From Legionella londiniensis (GTDB lineage Bacteria; Pseudomonadota; Gammaproteobacteria; Legionellales; Legionellaceae): a DNA stretch of 64,000 bases. Positions within the stretch are counted from its first letter, which is position 1. Every line of letters starts with the position of its first letter. Under the pieces are notes generated by a model. That model saw only the letters and a list, made by a program, of their open reading frames with translations. It did no database searches and was not told where the DNA came from. Shown here in pieces: positions 35,281 to 44,860 of the stretch. The translations under genes and the position numbers were made by a program. The stretch is from contig NZ_LNYK01000010.1 of the NCBI RefSeq assembly GCF_001467825.1, positions 1 through 64,000 on the forward strand, written 5' to 3'.

Positions 35281-37122
35281 ATGCTACAGCAATTCAATTA
35301 TCAGTTTCATCTCATCATAACTCTGATTGTCTTATTGTTTGCGCTGATAAGTTTTATTCGTGAAAAAATTCCTGCCTATATTACAGCGCTTCTTGTGATG
35401 GCTGCCTTATTGTTTTTTGGTGTTATCAGTACGGGAGAAGCCCTAAGCGTTTTCAGCAATAGCGCGCCCATAACCATTGCTGCCATGTTTGTTATTGGTG
35501 CGGCATTAAAAAACACCGGTGTGATTGATCTGATGGTTCATTATATTATGCAAATTGCAGAAAAGCGCTTCTGGTTGGCGATAGCCGGATTTTATGGCTT
35601 TGTTTTAATTGCTTCCGCGTTCATGAACAATACCCCAATCGTGATAATCATGACGCCGGTAATCATTATGATAACCAGGAAATTTAATCAGTATCCCTCC
35701 AAATTTTTAATTCCCCTCTCTTATATTGCCATCATGGGAGGGACTTGCACTTTAATTGGAACATCGACCAATTTGCTGGTCAATGGAATTGTTATCTCAT
35801 CAGATGTTCCTTCATTTAATATATTTGATATTACTATTCCGGGATTAATCATGGCAGCTGTTGGCATCCTGTTTCTTTTAGCATTCGGCCACAGATTGCT
35901 GCCCGTTCGGCCATTATTCACCGAAGAAATATTTACACCTGAGAATGGAAACAAGCATTTTATTGCCAATGCAATGGTCTTGCCAGATTCGAGGGCAATT
36001 GGTAAAACCCTGGATGAACTGGGGTTTCCAGAGAGCAAAGATTGCTTTGTAATCGATATTATCCGAAAGGACAAGAGCCTTTCGGAAACATTGCCTACCC
36101 CTCAAAAAAACATAAACTTGTTATTAAGAACCATACCATTGCAGCCGTTCGACAGGATTTTAATCCGCTCAAATAAGGAAAAATTAATAGCAATCAATAA
36201 ATTACAAGGACTGATTTTAGGCGAAAGAGAAGGTTTGTCCGCTCTTCGAGAGACTAAAGAGACGATTATTATGGAAGGAATTGTCGGCCCGGACTCAAGG
36301 CTGATTAATCATCACATCAGCTCGTCATGGATCCGACGGCGTTACAACTGCCATATTTGGGCACTCCATCGAGACAATAAAATTATTAAAAAAAACTTCT
36401 ACAAAATACCCCTGAAATTTGGTGATGTGTTGCTGATTGAGGGCACACATGAGGACTTGGATGATTTTTTTAAAAATGAAGAAGTCTTGAGCCTTACAAA
36501 ATTTAAAAAAACGTCATTCGATAAAAAAGGATTGATAGCGCTTTTTACTATTATTTCCGTTGTTGTTTTTTCAGCGCTGAACTTTATGCCCATCACTGGC
36601 CTTGCCTTGATAGGAGCCATACTGGTTATAGTCACAAACTGCATTACAGCCCAGAAAGCCTATGAATCAATCGACTGGCGAATTCTAATGCTGATTTTTG
36701 GGATGCTCAGTTTATCCACCGCAATGGAAAATACAGGGATTGCTGAATATATTGTCCAAAATACCGCAGCCTTTACAGCTCAGTTTGGCCCAAGGGCCAT
36801 TCTTGCATCAATATATATGATGACCAGTATCTTAACTGAGTTCATGACCAATAATGCGGTAGCAGTATTAATAACCCCCCTGATTATCAGCCTTACCATA
36901 AAATTAGGCTTAAATCCCGAGCCTTTTATCGTCGCGATTATGTTTGCTGCCAGCGCAAGTTTTGCTACCCCGCTTGGCTATCAGACTAATACTTATGTCT
37001 ATAATGCAGGTAATTATCAATTTCGCGATTTTTTGAAAATTGGCATTCCAATGAATATCATTAATTTTATCACTGCAATTATCGTAATACCGTTATTTTG
37101 GGATTTAAAGAGAGCAATATAA
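35281..37122 (+). CDS. SLC13 (DASS) permease with two TrkA-C/RCK domains
   Basis: Sodium- or proton-driven anion permease, 613 residues from the ATG at 35281, chosen for the AAGGGA site upstream. Transmembrane helices occupy about residues 8-200 and 415-610. Between them lie two RCK_C domains (about 225-310 and 325-405). Diagnostic loops are the first FMNNTPIVIIM with GTCTLIGTSTNLLVNG and the second FMTNNAVAVLI. Proteins of this layout include sulfate and divalent anion permeases. The following gene overlaps its stop by one base (TAATG), linking it to YeeE/YedE sulfur transporters; sulfate or thiosulfate is my inference. Confidence 0.85.
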   Translation: MLQQFNYQFHLIITLIVLLFALISFIREKIPAYITALLVMAALLFFGVISTGEALSVFSNSAPITIAAMFVIGAALKNTGVIDLMVHYIMQIAEKRFWLAIAGFYGFVLIASAFMNNTPIVIIMTPVIIMITRKFNQYPSKFLIPLSYIAIMGGTCTLIGTSTNLLVNGIVISSDVPSFNIFDITIPGLIMAAVGILFLLAFGHRLLPVRPLFTEEIFTPENGNKHFIANAMVLPDSRAIGKTLDELGFPESKDCFVIDIIRKDKSLSETLPTPQKNINLLLRTIPLQPFDRILIRSNKEKLIAINKLQGLILGEREGLSALRETKETIIMEGIVGPDSRLINHHISSSWIRRRYNCHIWALHRDNKIIKKNFYKIPLKFGDVLLIEGTHEDLDDFFKNEEVLSLTKFKKTSFDKKGLIALFTIISVVVFSALNFMPITGLALIGAILVIVTNCITAQKAYESIDWRILMLIFGMLSLSTAMENTGIAEYIVQNTAAFTAQFGPRAILASIYMMTSILTEFMTNNAVAVLITPLIISLTIKLGLNPEPFIVAIMFAASASFATPLGYQTNTYVYNAGNYQFRDFLKIGIPMNIINFITAIIVIPLFWDLKRAI

Positions 37123-37556
37123 TGGATTATACAATGTTTACCCCATATAAAGGCCTGATTGGAGGATTTTTAATAGGACTTAGCGCGGTTTTGCTGATGT
37201 GGTTGAACGGCCGCATAGCAGGCGTGAGCGGGATGGTCCATGGTCTTTGCCCTCCAGGAAAAAAAACTGAATACTGGCGCATTGCTTTTATTCTTGGCCT
37301 TCTTGTCGGCGGGTTATCTTTTCAGATGTTTCCAGCCATTCAATTTTCCTTACGTACCCATTATCCAGTTATGATTTTGTTGCTGGGCGGTTTTTGTGTT
37401 GGCTTTGGAACGCGTATGGGGCATGGTTGTACTGCAGGGCACGGCATTTGCGGCATTGCCCGTTTATCCGCACGCTCCATCGTTGCAACCCTTACTTTTT
37501 TTATATCCGCTGTTATTACAACAATAGTCTTCAGACACATCATAGGGGTTTATTAA
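37122..37556 (+). CDS. YeeE/YedE family protein, first half-transporter (PmpA-like)
   Basis: 144 residues, four hydrophobic helices. The conserved pore motif [18 protein letters not shown] (about residues 93-110) holds the Cys and His used for sulfur species in YeeE-type channels. It is half the length of E. coli YeeE and pairs with the next gene. Start at the ATG overlapping the SLC13 stop. Thiosulfate or a related sulfur ion is the likely cargo by family. Confidence 0.85.
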   Translation: MDYTMFTPYKGLIGGFLIGLSAVLLMWLNGRIAGVSGMVHGLCPPGKKTEYWRIAFILGLLVGGLSFQMFPAIQFSLRTHYPVMILLLGGFCVGFGTRMGHGCTAGHGICGIARLSARSIVATLTFFISAVITTIVFRHIIGVY

Positions 37557-37558
37557 TC

Positions 37559-37978
37559 ATGAACCGCTCAATAGCCGCTTTTTTTACAGGGATGATCTTC
37601 GGAACCGGACTCAGTATATCCAATATGACAAACCCATATAAGATTTTGAATTTCCTGGATTTTTTTGGGCCATGGGATCCAACCTTGCTGGTTGTCATGA
37701 TTACGGCTCTTATCACAGCTTTCATTGGGTATCAGATGGTTTTTAAAACAAAAAAACCGGTTCTCGAGCAAGTGTTTCATATCCCTCAAAAAACCAATAT
37801 TACAAAAGGCCTCATTATTGGCAGCATTATCTTCGGTATAGGTTGGGGTTCCACAGGCTACTGTCCTGGTCCATCGATCACTGCTCTTTCCACCGGCAAT
37901 CCAGATCCTTTATATTTTGTACTCGGAATGGTATTGGGTTCACTCGTTTATTGGATGCTTTTTGAACGGCGCAGTTAG
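37559..37978 (+). CDS. DUF6691/YeeE-type protein, second half-transporter (PmpB-like)
   Basis: 139 residues, four helices, with GIGWGSTGYCPGPSI (about 96-110), whose Cys sits where the second pore cysteine lies in full-length YeeE. It begins GTGLSISNMTNP after the first helix, typical for this partner family. The ATG is two bases after the stop of the first half, so both subunits are made together. Confidence 0.85.
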   Translation: MNRSIAAFFTGMIFGTGLSISNMTNPYKILNFLDFFGPWDPTLLVVMITALITAFIGYQMVFKTKKPVLEQVFHIPQKTNITKGLIIGSIIFGIGWGSTGYCPGPSITALSTGNPDPLYFVLGMVLGSLVYWMLFERRS

Positions 37979-38038
37979 GGGCTGTGCGCTTATTATTTGC
38001 CGGGGTATACTGATGAATTTCAATGAACGCTATTTTTT

Positions 38039-39241
38039 ATGATCAACTTAAATCTTATTGGCATACTGCTCATTACCGGCTTATTTCTGCAACTTATGAT
38101 TCTTGTTTTTCTTCTTTTGCGGCAAAGCCGCGTTCAGCAAATATTGACTGCAACGCTTCATCAGCTGCAACTGGATGTACAAAATGCCTACCTGAGCAAC
38201 CAACAGGCAGTTTATGAGAAAATCTCCCAAGGCCATCTGACCAGCCAGCAACTCATTGCTGAAACAATGCAGCGCCAGATGACGGACGTTCGTGAACAAA
38301 TAAACCATAGCTTTAAGCAGCATGCCAATGCTTTAAGTTCCCATCTGCATGCCCTGACCGAAGAAATCCGCAATCATCTGCAAGCGCTCACGCAGCAGGT
38401 TAACCATCGCCTGACTGAAGGATTTGAAAAAACTTCGACTACTTTCACTGATGTTGTTCGCCGCCTGACCATTATTGATGAGGCGCAGAAAAAAATTACT
38501 GAATTATCAACCCACGTGGTAAGCCTTCAAGATGTCTTGGTGGATAAACGCGCCCGGGGTGCGTTTGGCGAAGTGCAGTTATCCACTTTGATCGCCAATG
38601 TGCTTCCGAAAACACATTATGCGATGCAATACACCTTAAGCAATCAAAAAAGGGCAGACTGTATTTTGTTTCTGCCAGAACCTACAGGAAATGTCGTAAT
38701 TGATGCGAAATTTCCTTTGGAAACTTATCAAAAATTGATGAACGCTGATATCAGCGTAACTGAAAAAAAATCATTGCAGCAGCAGTTTCGACAGGATTTA
38801 CAAAAACATATTAAAGATATTGCTGAAAAATATATTGTTCCCAATGAAACTAGCGATGGCGCCGTCATGTTTCTTCCGGCAGAAGCCATTTTTGCAGAAG
38901 TGCACGCCAATTATCCCGAAATCGTCAGTCTCGCTCAGCGTTTGAAAGTCTGGATTGTATCGCCCAGCACTTTAATGGCAGTACTGACCACTGCCAAAGC
39001 AGTCTTAAAAGATGATGCCACCCGTAAACAAGTCCATATTATTCAAAAACATCTCCACTCATTGGCTGATGATTTTCAACGTTTTGAAAAACGCATGGAT
39101 AAATTATCCAAGCATATTGATCTGGCCCATCAGGATGTCAGTGAAGTGAACACATCTGCAAAAAAAATTACCCAGCGATTCCAAAAAATAGAATCTGTAG
39201 ATTTGGAATCGTCTGATAAGGCATTATTAGAGGAGCACTGA
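38039..39241 (+). CDS. rmuC: DNA recombination protein RmuC
   Basis: 400 residues: an N-terminal membrane helix (about 6-28), a long coiled coil (about 35-165), then the RmuC nuclease-like domain with RARGAFGEVQL, VIDAKFPLETY and VSPSTLMAVL. RmuC limits DNA inversions at short inverted repeats; its catalytic role is inferred from a PD-(D/E)XK-like fold. It lies alone, 60 bases after the sulfur transporter pair. Confidence 0.92.
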   Translation: MINLNLIGILLITGLFLQLMILVFLLLRQSRVQQILTATLHQLQLDVQNAYLSNQQAVYEKISQGHLTSQQLIAETMQRQMTDVREQINHSFKQHANALSSHLHALTEEIRNHLQALTQQVNHRLTEGFEKTSTTFTDVVRRLTIIDEAQKKITELSTHVVSLQDVLVDKRARGAFGEVQLSTLIANVLPKTHYAMQYTLSNQKRADCILFLPEPTGNVVIDAKFPLETYQKLMNADISVTEKKSLQQQFRQDLQKHIKDIAEKYIVPNETSDGAVMFLPAEAIFAEVHANYPEIVSLAQRLKVWIVSPSTLMAVLTTAKAVLKDDATRKQVHIIQKHLHSLADDFQRFEKRMDKLSKHIDLAHQDVSEVNTSAKKITQRFQKIESVDLESSDKALLEEH

Positions 39242-39314
39242 TAACTGTTCGCTAAAAATTGATTTGCCGGATGTATGTGATATCCTAAATTTAATCCTAA
39301 CAAAAAGGTTAACA

Positions 39315-39707
39315 ATGCGACTTTTACGTTTGCCTGTATTCTTCTTATTGCTTGCGGCGCTTGCCGCATCAGCACAGAATTCCTGTGTCAATGATTACTG
39401 CACGAACCCCTGCCCAAAGCCCACACCGCCTCAATATAGCTCCTGTCCGGGCTGCTGTGAAAATATGGGAGGCATACATTACTGCGACTCTTCTGCCGGA
39501 CGCTTTGTGTGCAAAAACGGTTATTATTCTTCCTGCTATTGCACGCGTCATGCAGTGATGGATTTACAAAAGCTTGAGGGTTGCTGTTTATGGAAAGGCG
39601 GCGTTCTAACCACCGATATACGATCCGGCCTGGTTATCTGTAACAACGGCGGCGTCTCTGAAGTCTGCAGTTTACAGACTTTTGAAGAGCGAGTGGCGGC
39701 CTGGTAA
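39315..39707 (+). CDS. Secreted Cys-rich protein with a duplicated GCC-GG motif
   Basis: 130 residues from the ATG at 39315 (AAAAGG six bases upstream). A signal peptide ends near residue 20 (LAASA|QNS). The mature part has 14 cysteines in about 110 residues. Two copies of a module are visible: GCCENMGG...AGRFVCKNG...C and GCCLWKGG...SGLVICNNG...C. Similar GCC..GG...C modules occur in uncharacterised proteobacterial periplasmic proteins. Likely periplasmic, disulfide-bonded and monomeric; function unknown. Confidence 0.65.
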   Translation: MRLLRLPVFFLLLAALAASAQNSCVNDYCTNPCPKPTPPQYSSCPGCCENMGGIHYCDSSAGRFVCKNGYYSSCYCTRHAVMDLQKLEGCCLWKGGVLTTDIRSGLVICNNGGVSEVCSLQTFEERVAAW

Positions 39708-39876
39708 TCTTCCTGGCTATCCTGTATGTAAACCTGCGTAATTTTTTTAAAGATATAGACTAAAATTCTTTCACTATACTGGACAACTTATGTGCGAACC
39801 ATCATAATCGCATCCTTTTTAAACCCTATAGAGCAACGTCTGAATTTCATACGTTGTAATTTCTTTTAAACTGAAA

Positions 39877-40971
39877 ATGCCAAAACCTCTCATTGAAATT
39901 CAACAACTTAACAAGTCATATGGATCTGCTGCCATATTGGACAACATTTCTTTGTCGGTTTATGCAGGCGAGTTTTTAACTCTACTCGGCCCTTCAGGTT
40001 GTGGAAAGACAACCCTTCTGCGCATGATATCGGGTTTTGAACAACCTTCATCTGGCCGTATATTGATTAATGGGCAATGTGTTAATCACCTGCCTCCACA
40101 AAAACGGGATGTTCATACGGTATTTCAAAGTTATGCCTTGTTTCCCCATCTCTCTGTCTTTGAGAATGTAGCTTTTGCCTTGCGCTGCAAGGGCGTGGCC
40201 GAGGATGAAATCATCACCCGTGTTGATGAAGCGTTGAAATTGGTTCGTCTTGAGGCTTTTTCTCAACGAAGAATAAAACAATTAAGCGGCGGCCAGCAAC
40301 AACGAGTTGCCATAGCACGGGCAATTATTAACCGCCCTCAGGTTTTATTGCTTGATGAACCGTTAAGCTCTCTGGATTATCGCTTGCGAAAAGCCATGCA
40401 ATATGATCTGAAGCAATTGCAAAAAACCCTGAACATGACATTCATTTTTGTTACTCATGATCAGGAAGAAGCGCTGTCCATGTCTGATCGCATTGTCATA
40501 TTTAATCATGGGCACATCGAACAAATCGGAACTCCACGAGAGGTTTATGAAACACCAAGCAATTTATATGTTGCCGGTTTTATCGGAGAAGCCAATATAT
40601 TTGATATTGAAGTCAAAGCATTAACAGACGACAGCCTATGGACTGAAATAGAATCTATTCCGTTTCAATGCAAAAACTCAGGCGGTTTTCAAGTCGGGGA
40701 CAAGGTTCATTTAATGATTCGCCCGGAGGACATTCGCGTCTGGGAACCGCATGAGGTTTCAGATCCCGCAGGAATGTTGCCTGGAAAAATCGTCGATATT
40801 ATTTATAAAGGCTCAACTGTTGACCTGAAGGTTCAGCTCACATCAGGCAAAATCATCAACGCCTCAGAGTTTTTTGATGAAGATGATGATAAATTGGAAT
40901 ACACCCTCAATGAGAGTGTATGGGTGCATTGGTTCTCTGGCTGGGAAGTGTTATTGCCTTATGAAAACTAG
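39877..40971 (+). CDS. potA: Polyamine ABC transporter ATP-binding protein
   Basis: 364 residues. Walker A GPSGCGKTT (about 39-47), Q-loop FQSYALFPH, signature LSGGQQQRVAIARA, Walker B VLLLDEPLSSLD and the H-switch VTHDQEE, followed by a TOBE domain (about 275-360) as in spermidine/putrescine importers. First gene of potABCD; it overlaps potB by 11 bases. The 170-base gap before it contains TATACT as a possible -10 (about 39774). Confidence 0.93.
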   Translation: MPKPLIEIQQLNKSYGSAAILDNISLSVYAGEFLTLLGPSGCGKTTLLRMISGFEQPSSGRILINGQCVNHLPPQKRDVHTVFQSYALFPHLSVFENVAFALRCKGVAEDEIITRVDEALKLVRLEAFSQRRIKQLSGGQQQRVAIARAIINRPQVLLLDEPLSSLDYRLRKAMQYDLKQLQKTLNMTFIFVTHDQEEALSMSDRIVIFNHGHIEQIGTPREVYETPSNLYVAGFIGEANIFDIEVKALTDDSLWTEIESIPFQCKNSGGFQVGDKVHLMIRPEDIRVWEPHEVSDPAGMLPGKIVDIIYKGSTVDLKVQLTSGKIINASEFFDEDDDKLEYTLNESVWVHWFSGWEVLLPYEN

Positions 40972-41785
40972 GCCTTGGTCAATTTATTTTATCTACATAT
41001 GGCTTATTGTATTCAGCTTGCTTCCGTTTGGTTTGATCTTGTTTGCAAGCTTTCTGACGAAAGATCCGAAGCATCTTGTTTCCCTGCCTTTTACACTGGA
41101 AAATTATTATAATTTGTTATCTCCTGTTTTTGGTAAAGTCTTCCTGCGCTCTGCCTTAATGGCCGCAGTAACGACCTTTTTTTGTTTATTGCTCGCTTAT
41201 CCATTCAGTTATTTGCTGGTGAAATCAAAACATCAATCCGCATTATTGATCTTAATCATCATTCCTTTCTGGACAAGCTCGCTTGTCCGCACTTATGCGC
41301 TTATGGCCATACTAAAATTCAAGGGTATTTTGAATACTATTTTGCTTAAGCTACACCTTATCAGTGAGCCTCTTACCTTGCTTTATACCAATTTTGCGGT
41401 TCTCAGCGGACTCGTATATAACCTTTTTCCTTTTATGGTTTTGCCAATCTTTACCAATATGGAGCGGTTTGATTTTCGTCTAATCGAAGCCGCTAAAGAT
41501 CTGGGCGCAAACAAATGGTCTATCTTTTTTCGGGTATTTTTGCCCAATACGGCACCAGGAATTATTTCAGGATGCCTGTTGGTTATGCTGCCTGCCATGA
41601 CATTATTTTACATCCCAAACATTTTGGGCGGTGCGAGATCCATTTTGCTCGGCAACATGATTCAAAGCCAGTTTTTAGTATTAGAAAACTGGCCACAGGG
41701 TGCCGCGACCAGCACTGTATTAACTGCATTATTATTGTTACTGCTGTTATTCTATCGCAGGCATAGCAGGGAGATGATTCATTGA
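40961..41785 (+). CDS. potB: Polyamine ABC transporter permease PotB
   Basis: 274 residues from the ATG overlapping the potA stop. Six transmembrane helices and the EAA loop EAAKDLGANKWSIFFRVFLP that couples to the ATPase. Position between potA and potC defines it as PotB-type. Confidence 0.92.
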   Translation: MKTRPWSIYFIYIWLIVFSLLPFGLILFASFLTKDPKHLVSLPFTLENYYNLLSPVFGKVFLRSALMAAVTTFFCLLLAYPFSYLLVKSKHQSALLILIIIPFWTSSLVRTYALMAILKFKGILNTILLKLHLISEPLTLLYTNFAVLSGLVYNLFPFMVLPIFTNMERFDFRLIEAAKDLGANKWSIFFRVFLPNTAPGIISGCLLVMLPAMTLFYIPNILGGARSILLGNMIQSQFLVLENWPQGAATSTVLTALLLLLLLFYRRHSREMIH

Positions 41786-42549
41786 AATCGTTTTTGCAAA
41801 AAACATACCTGGCTGCGGTTTATGGCTTACTCTATTTTCCGATTTTAGTGCTGGTTGTCTTTTCAGTGAACCAGGCCAAATTTTCTCTGCAGTGGAAAGG
41901 CTTTTCATTTCGTTGGTATATTGAACTCTTTCATGATTATGAACTTTGGTCCGCCTTTTTAAATTCGGTTTTTTTAGGATTGAGCGCTTCTCTTATTGCA
42001 TCAATTCTCGGCTTACTGGCATGTGTCCACTTATTTTTATATGGGAGCCGGCACAGGCGTTCTCTGTTTGCAATTTTACTGCTTCTCATCATCATTCCTG
42101 ACTTGGTGTTGGGCGTGGCACTTCTGATATTTTTTAATGTGATGTCCATTCCATTAGGTTTTTTCAGCTTATTGATCGCACACATTACTTTTTGCATCCC
42201 ATTTGTCGTGTTAACCATCAATAGCCGTATCCACACCCTGGATGCCAATATTTATTTTTGCGCACTGGACCTGGGCGCAAGCCGATTGACCGCTTTGGTG
42301 AAAGTGTTATTGCCCTTATTATGGCCTGCCGTCATGAGCGCCTTTTTGCTCTGTTTTACTTTATCTTTCGATGATGTCATTATCAGTTACTTTGTGGCAG
42401 GACCAGATTATAACATTCTGCCGCTTACAATTTTTTCTTTAGTACGAGCAGGAGTCACGCCAGAACTAAATGCACTGTGTTCCATAACATTTTTTATCTC
42501 AATGGCTCTGGTTGTCACGGCTCATCAGCTAACAAGGAAATCAATATGA
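41782..42549 (+). CDS. potC: Polyamine ABC transporter permease PotC
   Basis: 255 residues, six helices, with the coupling loop DLGASRLTALVKVLLP and the SFDDVIISYF segment seen in PotC. Translation begins at TTG overlapping the potB stop by 4 bases, with GGGAG upstream; no ATG fits as well. Confidence 0.92.
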   Translation: MKSFLQKTYLAAVYGLLYFPILVLVVFSVNQAKFSLQWKGFSFRWYIELFHDYELWSAFLNSVFLGLSASLIASILGLLACVHLFLYGSRHRRSLFAILLLLIIIPDLVLGVALLIFFNVMSIPLGFFSLLIAHITFCIPFVVLTINSRIHTLDANIYFCALDLGASRLTALVKVLLPLLWPAVMSAFLLCFTLSFDDVIISYFVAGPDYNILPLTIFSLVRAGVTPELNALCSITFFISMALVVTAHQLTRKSI

Positions 42550-42595
42550 GACTTAAGTACTTTCCCCAGAATCAACTTTCTGGTGATGAGCTATT

Positions 42596-43627
42596 ATGAA
42601 GAGCTGTTTTTTTAGCCTGATATTGCTGGCTTTCCTTGCCAATCCCCTTCATGCAGAAAAAATTGTTAACGTCTATGTTTGGGGCGGCGAAATTCCCAAA
42701 AAGGTTATTCATCAATTTGAGAAAGAAACCGGCATTCACGTGAACTTTTCTACCTACGACAGCAATGAGACAATGTTTGCCAAATTAAAAGCAAGCAGAA
42801 AAAACCCATATGATGTGATCCTTCCTTCAGGATATTATGTCGAGCGCATGAAAAAACAAGGCATGCTCACTGAATTGAACCATGAAAAACTGCCAAATAT
42901 CAGTAATCTCGAACCTTTTTTTACAACGAACGAATTTGATAGAGGCAACCAATACAGTGTACCTTTCATCTGGGGTGCTACGGGAATTTTTTATAACAAG
43001 GACCGGGTTCAAAATCCTCCTGAATATTGGGGCGACCTATGGGATCGGCGCTGGAAAAATAAACTTTTATTATTAGATGACCCCCGTGAAGTATTTTCCA
43101 TAGCTCTCTTAAGTCTTGGTTATCATCCCAATGATAAAACACCTGCCCATATTCACAAAGCTTACTTAAAATTATTGACCCTGGTTCCCAATATTAAGCT
43201 TTTTGCCAGCGAAAGCGTGATGGCAATTATGATTGATGAAGATGCAATAGCCGGATCTGCCTGGAATGGAGATGCTTTTAAGGCTAATCAGGAAAATAAG
43301 CAAGTTCAGTTTGTTTATCCTAAAGATGGATTTGTTATCTGGATTGATTGCCTTGCAATTCCCAAAAATCCACCTCATCCGATAGAGGCCTACCAATTCA
43401 TTAATTTTTTACTGCGCGGTGATATTGCAGCGAAAGTCGCGCTAAAAGAAGGCCATGCCATCACGAACCGGAAGGGCAAGGCATTACTGCCGAAAGCGAT
43501 TAGCCAAAACCAAGTGGTCTATCCCTCAGAAGAAATTCTGAAAAAAGGTTATTTTCAACGCGACGTGGGGGATAAAACCGCGACACTTTATAATCAGTAT
43601 TGGGAGCAGCTAAAGCTCGCTTTTTGA
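42596..43627 (+). CDS. potD: Polyamine-binding periplasmic protein
   Basis: 343 residues with a signal peptide (cleaved near residue 20, LHA|EKI). The mature protein has the solute-binding fold opening NVYVWGGEIP, with IWGATGIFYN and SAWNGDAF in the polyamine-binding lobes. Last gene of the pot operon, 46 bases after potC; convergent with the O-antigen ligase gene, only 3 bases between stops. Confidence 0.92.
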   Translation: MKSCFFSLILLAFLANPLHAEKIVNVYVWGGEIPKKVIHQFEKETGIHVNFSTYDSNETMFAKLKASRKNPYDVILPSGYYVERMKKQGMLTELNHEKLPNISNLEPFFTTNEFDRGNQYSVPFIWGATGIFYNKDRVQNPPEYWGDLWDRRWKNKLLLLDDPREVFSIALLSLGYHPNDKTPAHIHKAYLKLLTLVPNIKLFASESVMAIMIDEDAIAGSAWNGDAFKANQENKQVQFVYPKDGFVIWIDCLAIPKNPPHPIEAYQFINFLLRGDIAAKVALKEGHAITNRKGKALLPKAISQNQVVYPSEEILKKGYFQRDVGDKTATLYNQYWEQLKLAF

Positions 43628-43630
43628 GGC

Positions 43631-44860
43631 TTACGCCTGTCGATTTGCTCCCTCCTGCAATTTTTTTTGCCGCCCAAGAGCCTCTCCCAAGCATAATGCC
43701 ATAAATAAAATAAAGAAATAACCTGAGCCTGAATAAAACAGTAAAGAATCAGACAGGTTCCCCGCCATAAACGGCAAAAGAATAGCAAATGCCATTGCTC
43801 TCATAGTATCCAGTCGATAAGCAGCTGCCAGTAAACTGGCAAAGAAAAACAGCAAGGCAGAAATTCCAACAAGGCCAAATTCCGCAGCAACAAGCCAGTA
43901 AAAACTATGAGGCTCAAGAAGCCTTCTATCCCATGAAGGCACGGGTTTCAATTCGCTGAATAAATAAGTAAAACTACCGGTTCCATTACCCCAATAGGGC
44001 TGGTGCATAAATAATTGCCTGGCAAAAGAATGAAACTGTAATCGATACCCTACTGATGTGTCTTTTTGATTCTGGCTATAACTTTGCAAATCTTCGACTA
44101 TCTGTTCAACTCTGGTTTGTATGCCAGGATGTTCATAGTAAATGATTGCCAGTAAAGAACAGGATATCAAAAGAACAAGCAGACCTTGCCTCCACGAAAA
44201 AAATTGCACAATGAACAAGATGAGAAGAATAAGATAAATGACATACCCCGTACGCCCCGTATTCACAAACCAAATCTGATAACTGAATAAACCAAACAGC
44301 AATCCATAAATGAGGCGATTTCTTCCTGCTTGGCGAAAGGCTAATAACAGGGACAGATAAGCAGAAAACGCTATCATATAACCTGTCATGATATGGTTAC
44401 GAAATACATGACCGGGATCGTCAATACCAAATGGGGAAACACTCCAATATTTATAAATTGAAACAAGTGCGGTTATGGTCATCGCCAATAAAAAAGCATT
44501 GAGCGCGTATTTTCTTGTGTTCTCATCACGAAAGCCAACAGCAAGGATGGGAAGAAACAATAATTTACTGTATTTTTCAAGCACCAGTATCCTTTCGCTG
44601 TATAAAGCAGGACTCCACAGGCAGGCAATAAGCGCTATAAAAAATAAAAATAACGCAGCCTTGCACCAGCCATGGGAAAAAACATCGCGTAATTGCTCCC
44701 GATGAGCAGGCCAAGATAAAACGAGAATAACTGAAGAGACTAAAAAAATACTTTTTGCTGTGGAGCTGATGGGCAAAGCCAAAAACAAAAGCCCGAGAGA
44801 TGCTGTTATCAAGGTTTGAAAAGAAGCTGTTTGCAAAATCCTTTGCTGAGCTGACATCAT
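43631..44860 (-). CDS. O-antigen ligase (WaaL/Wzy family)
   Basis: 409 residues, about eleven to twelve hydrophobic helices. The large periplasmic loop carries the family residues: Arg in NTGRTGYVIY (about 195) and His in EPHSFYWLVAAEFG (about 315). It either ligates O-antigen to lipid A-core or polymerises it. The start ATG overlaps the stop of the glycosyltransferase gene by 4 bases, so both probably act on the same LPS. Confidence 0.82.
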   Translation of the reverse strand: MMSAQQRILQTASFQTLITASLGLLFLALPISSTAKSIFLVSSVILVLSWPAHREQLRDVFSHGWCKAALFLFFIALIACLWSPALYSERILVLEKYSKLLFLPILAVGFRDENTRKYALNAFLLAMTITALVSIYKYWSVSPFGIDDPGHVFRNHIMTGYMIAFSAYLSLLLAFRQAGRNRLIYGLLFGLFSYQIWFVNTGRTGYVIYLILLILFIVQFFSWRQGLLVLLISCSLLAIIYYEHPGIQTRVEQIVEDLQSYSQNQKDTSVGYRLQFHSFARQLFMHQPYWGNGTGSFTYLFSELKPVPSWDRRLLEPHSFYWLVAAEFGLVGISALLFFFASLLAAAYRLDTMRAMAFAILLPFMAGNLSDSLLFYSGSGYFFILFMALCLGEALGRQKKLQEGANRQA

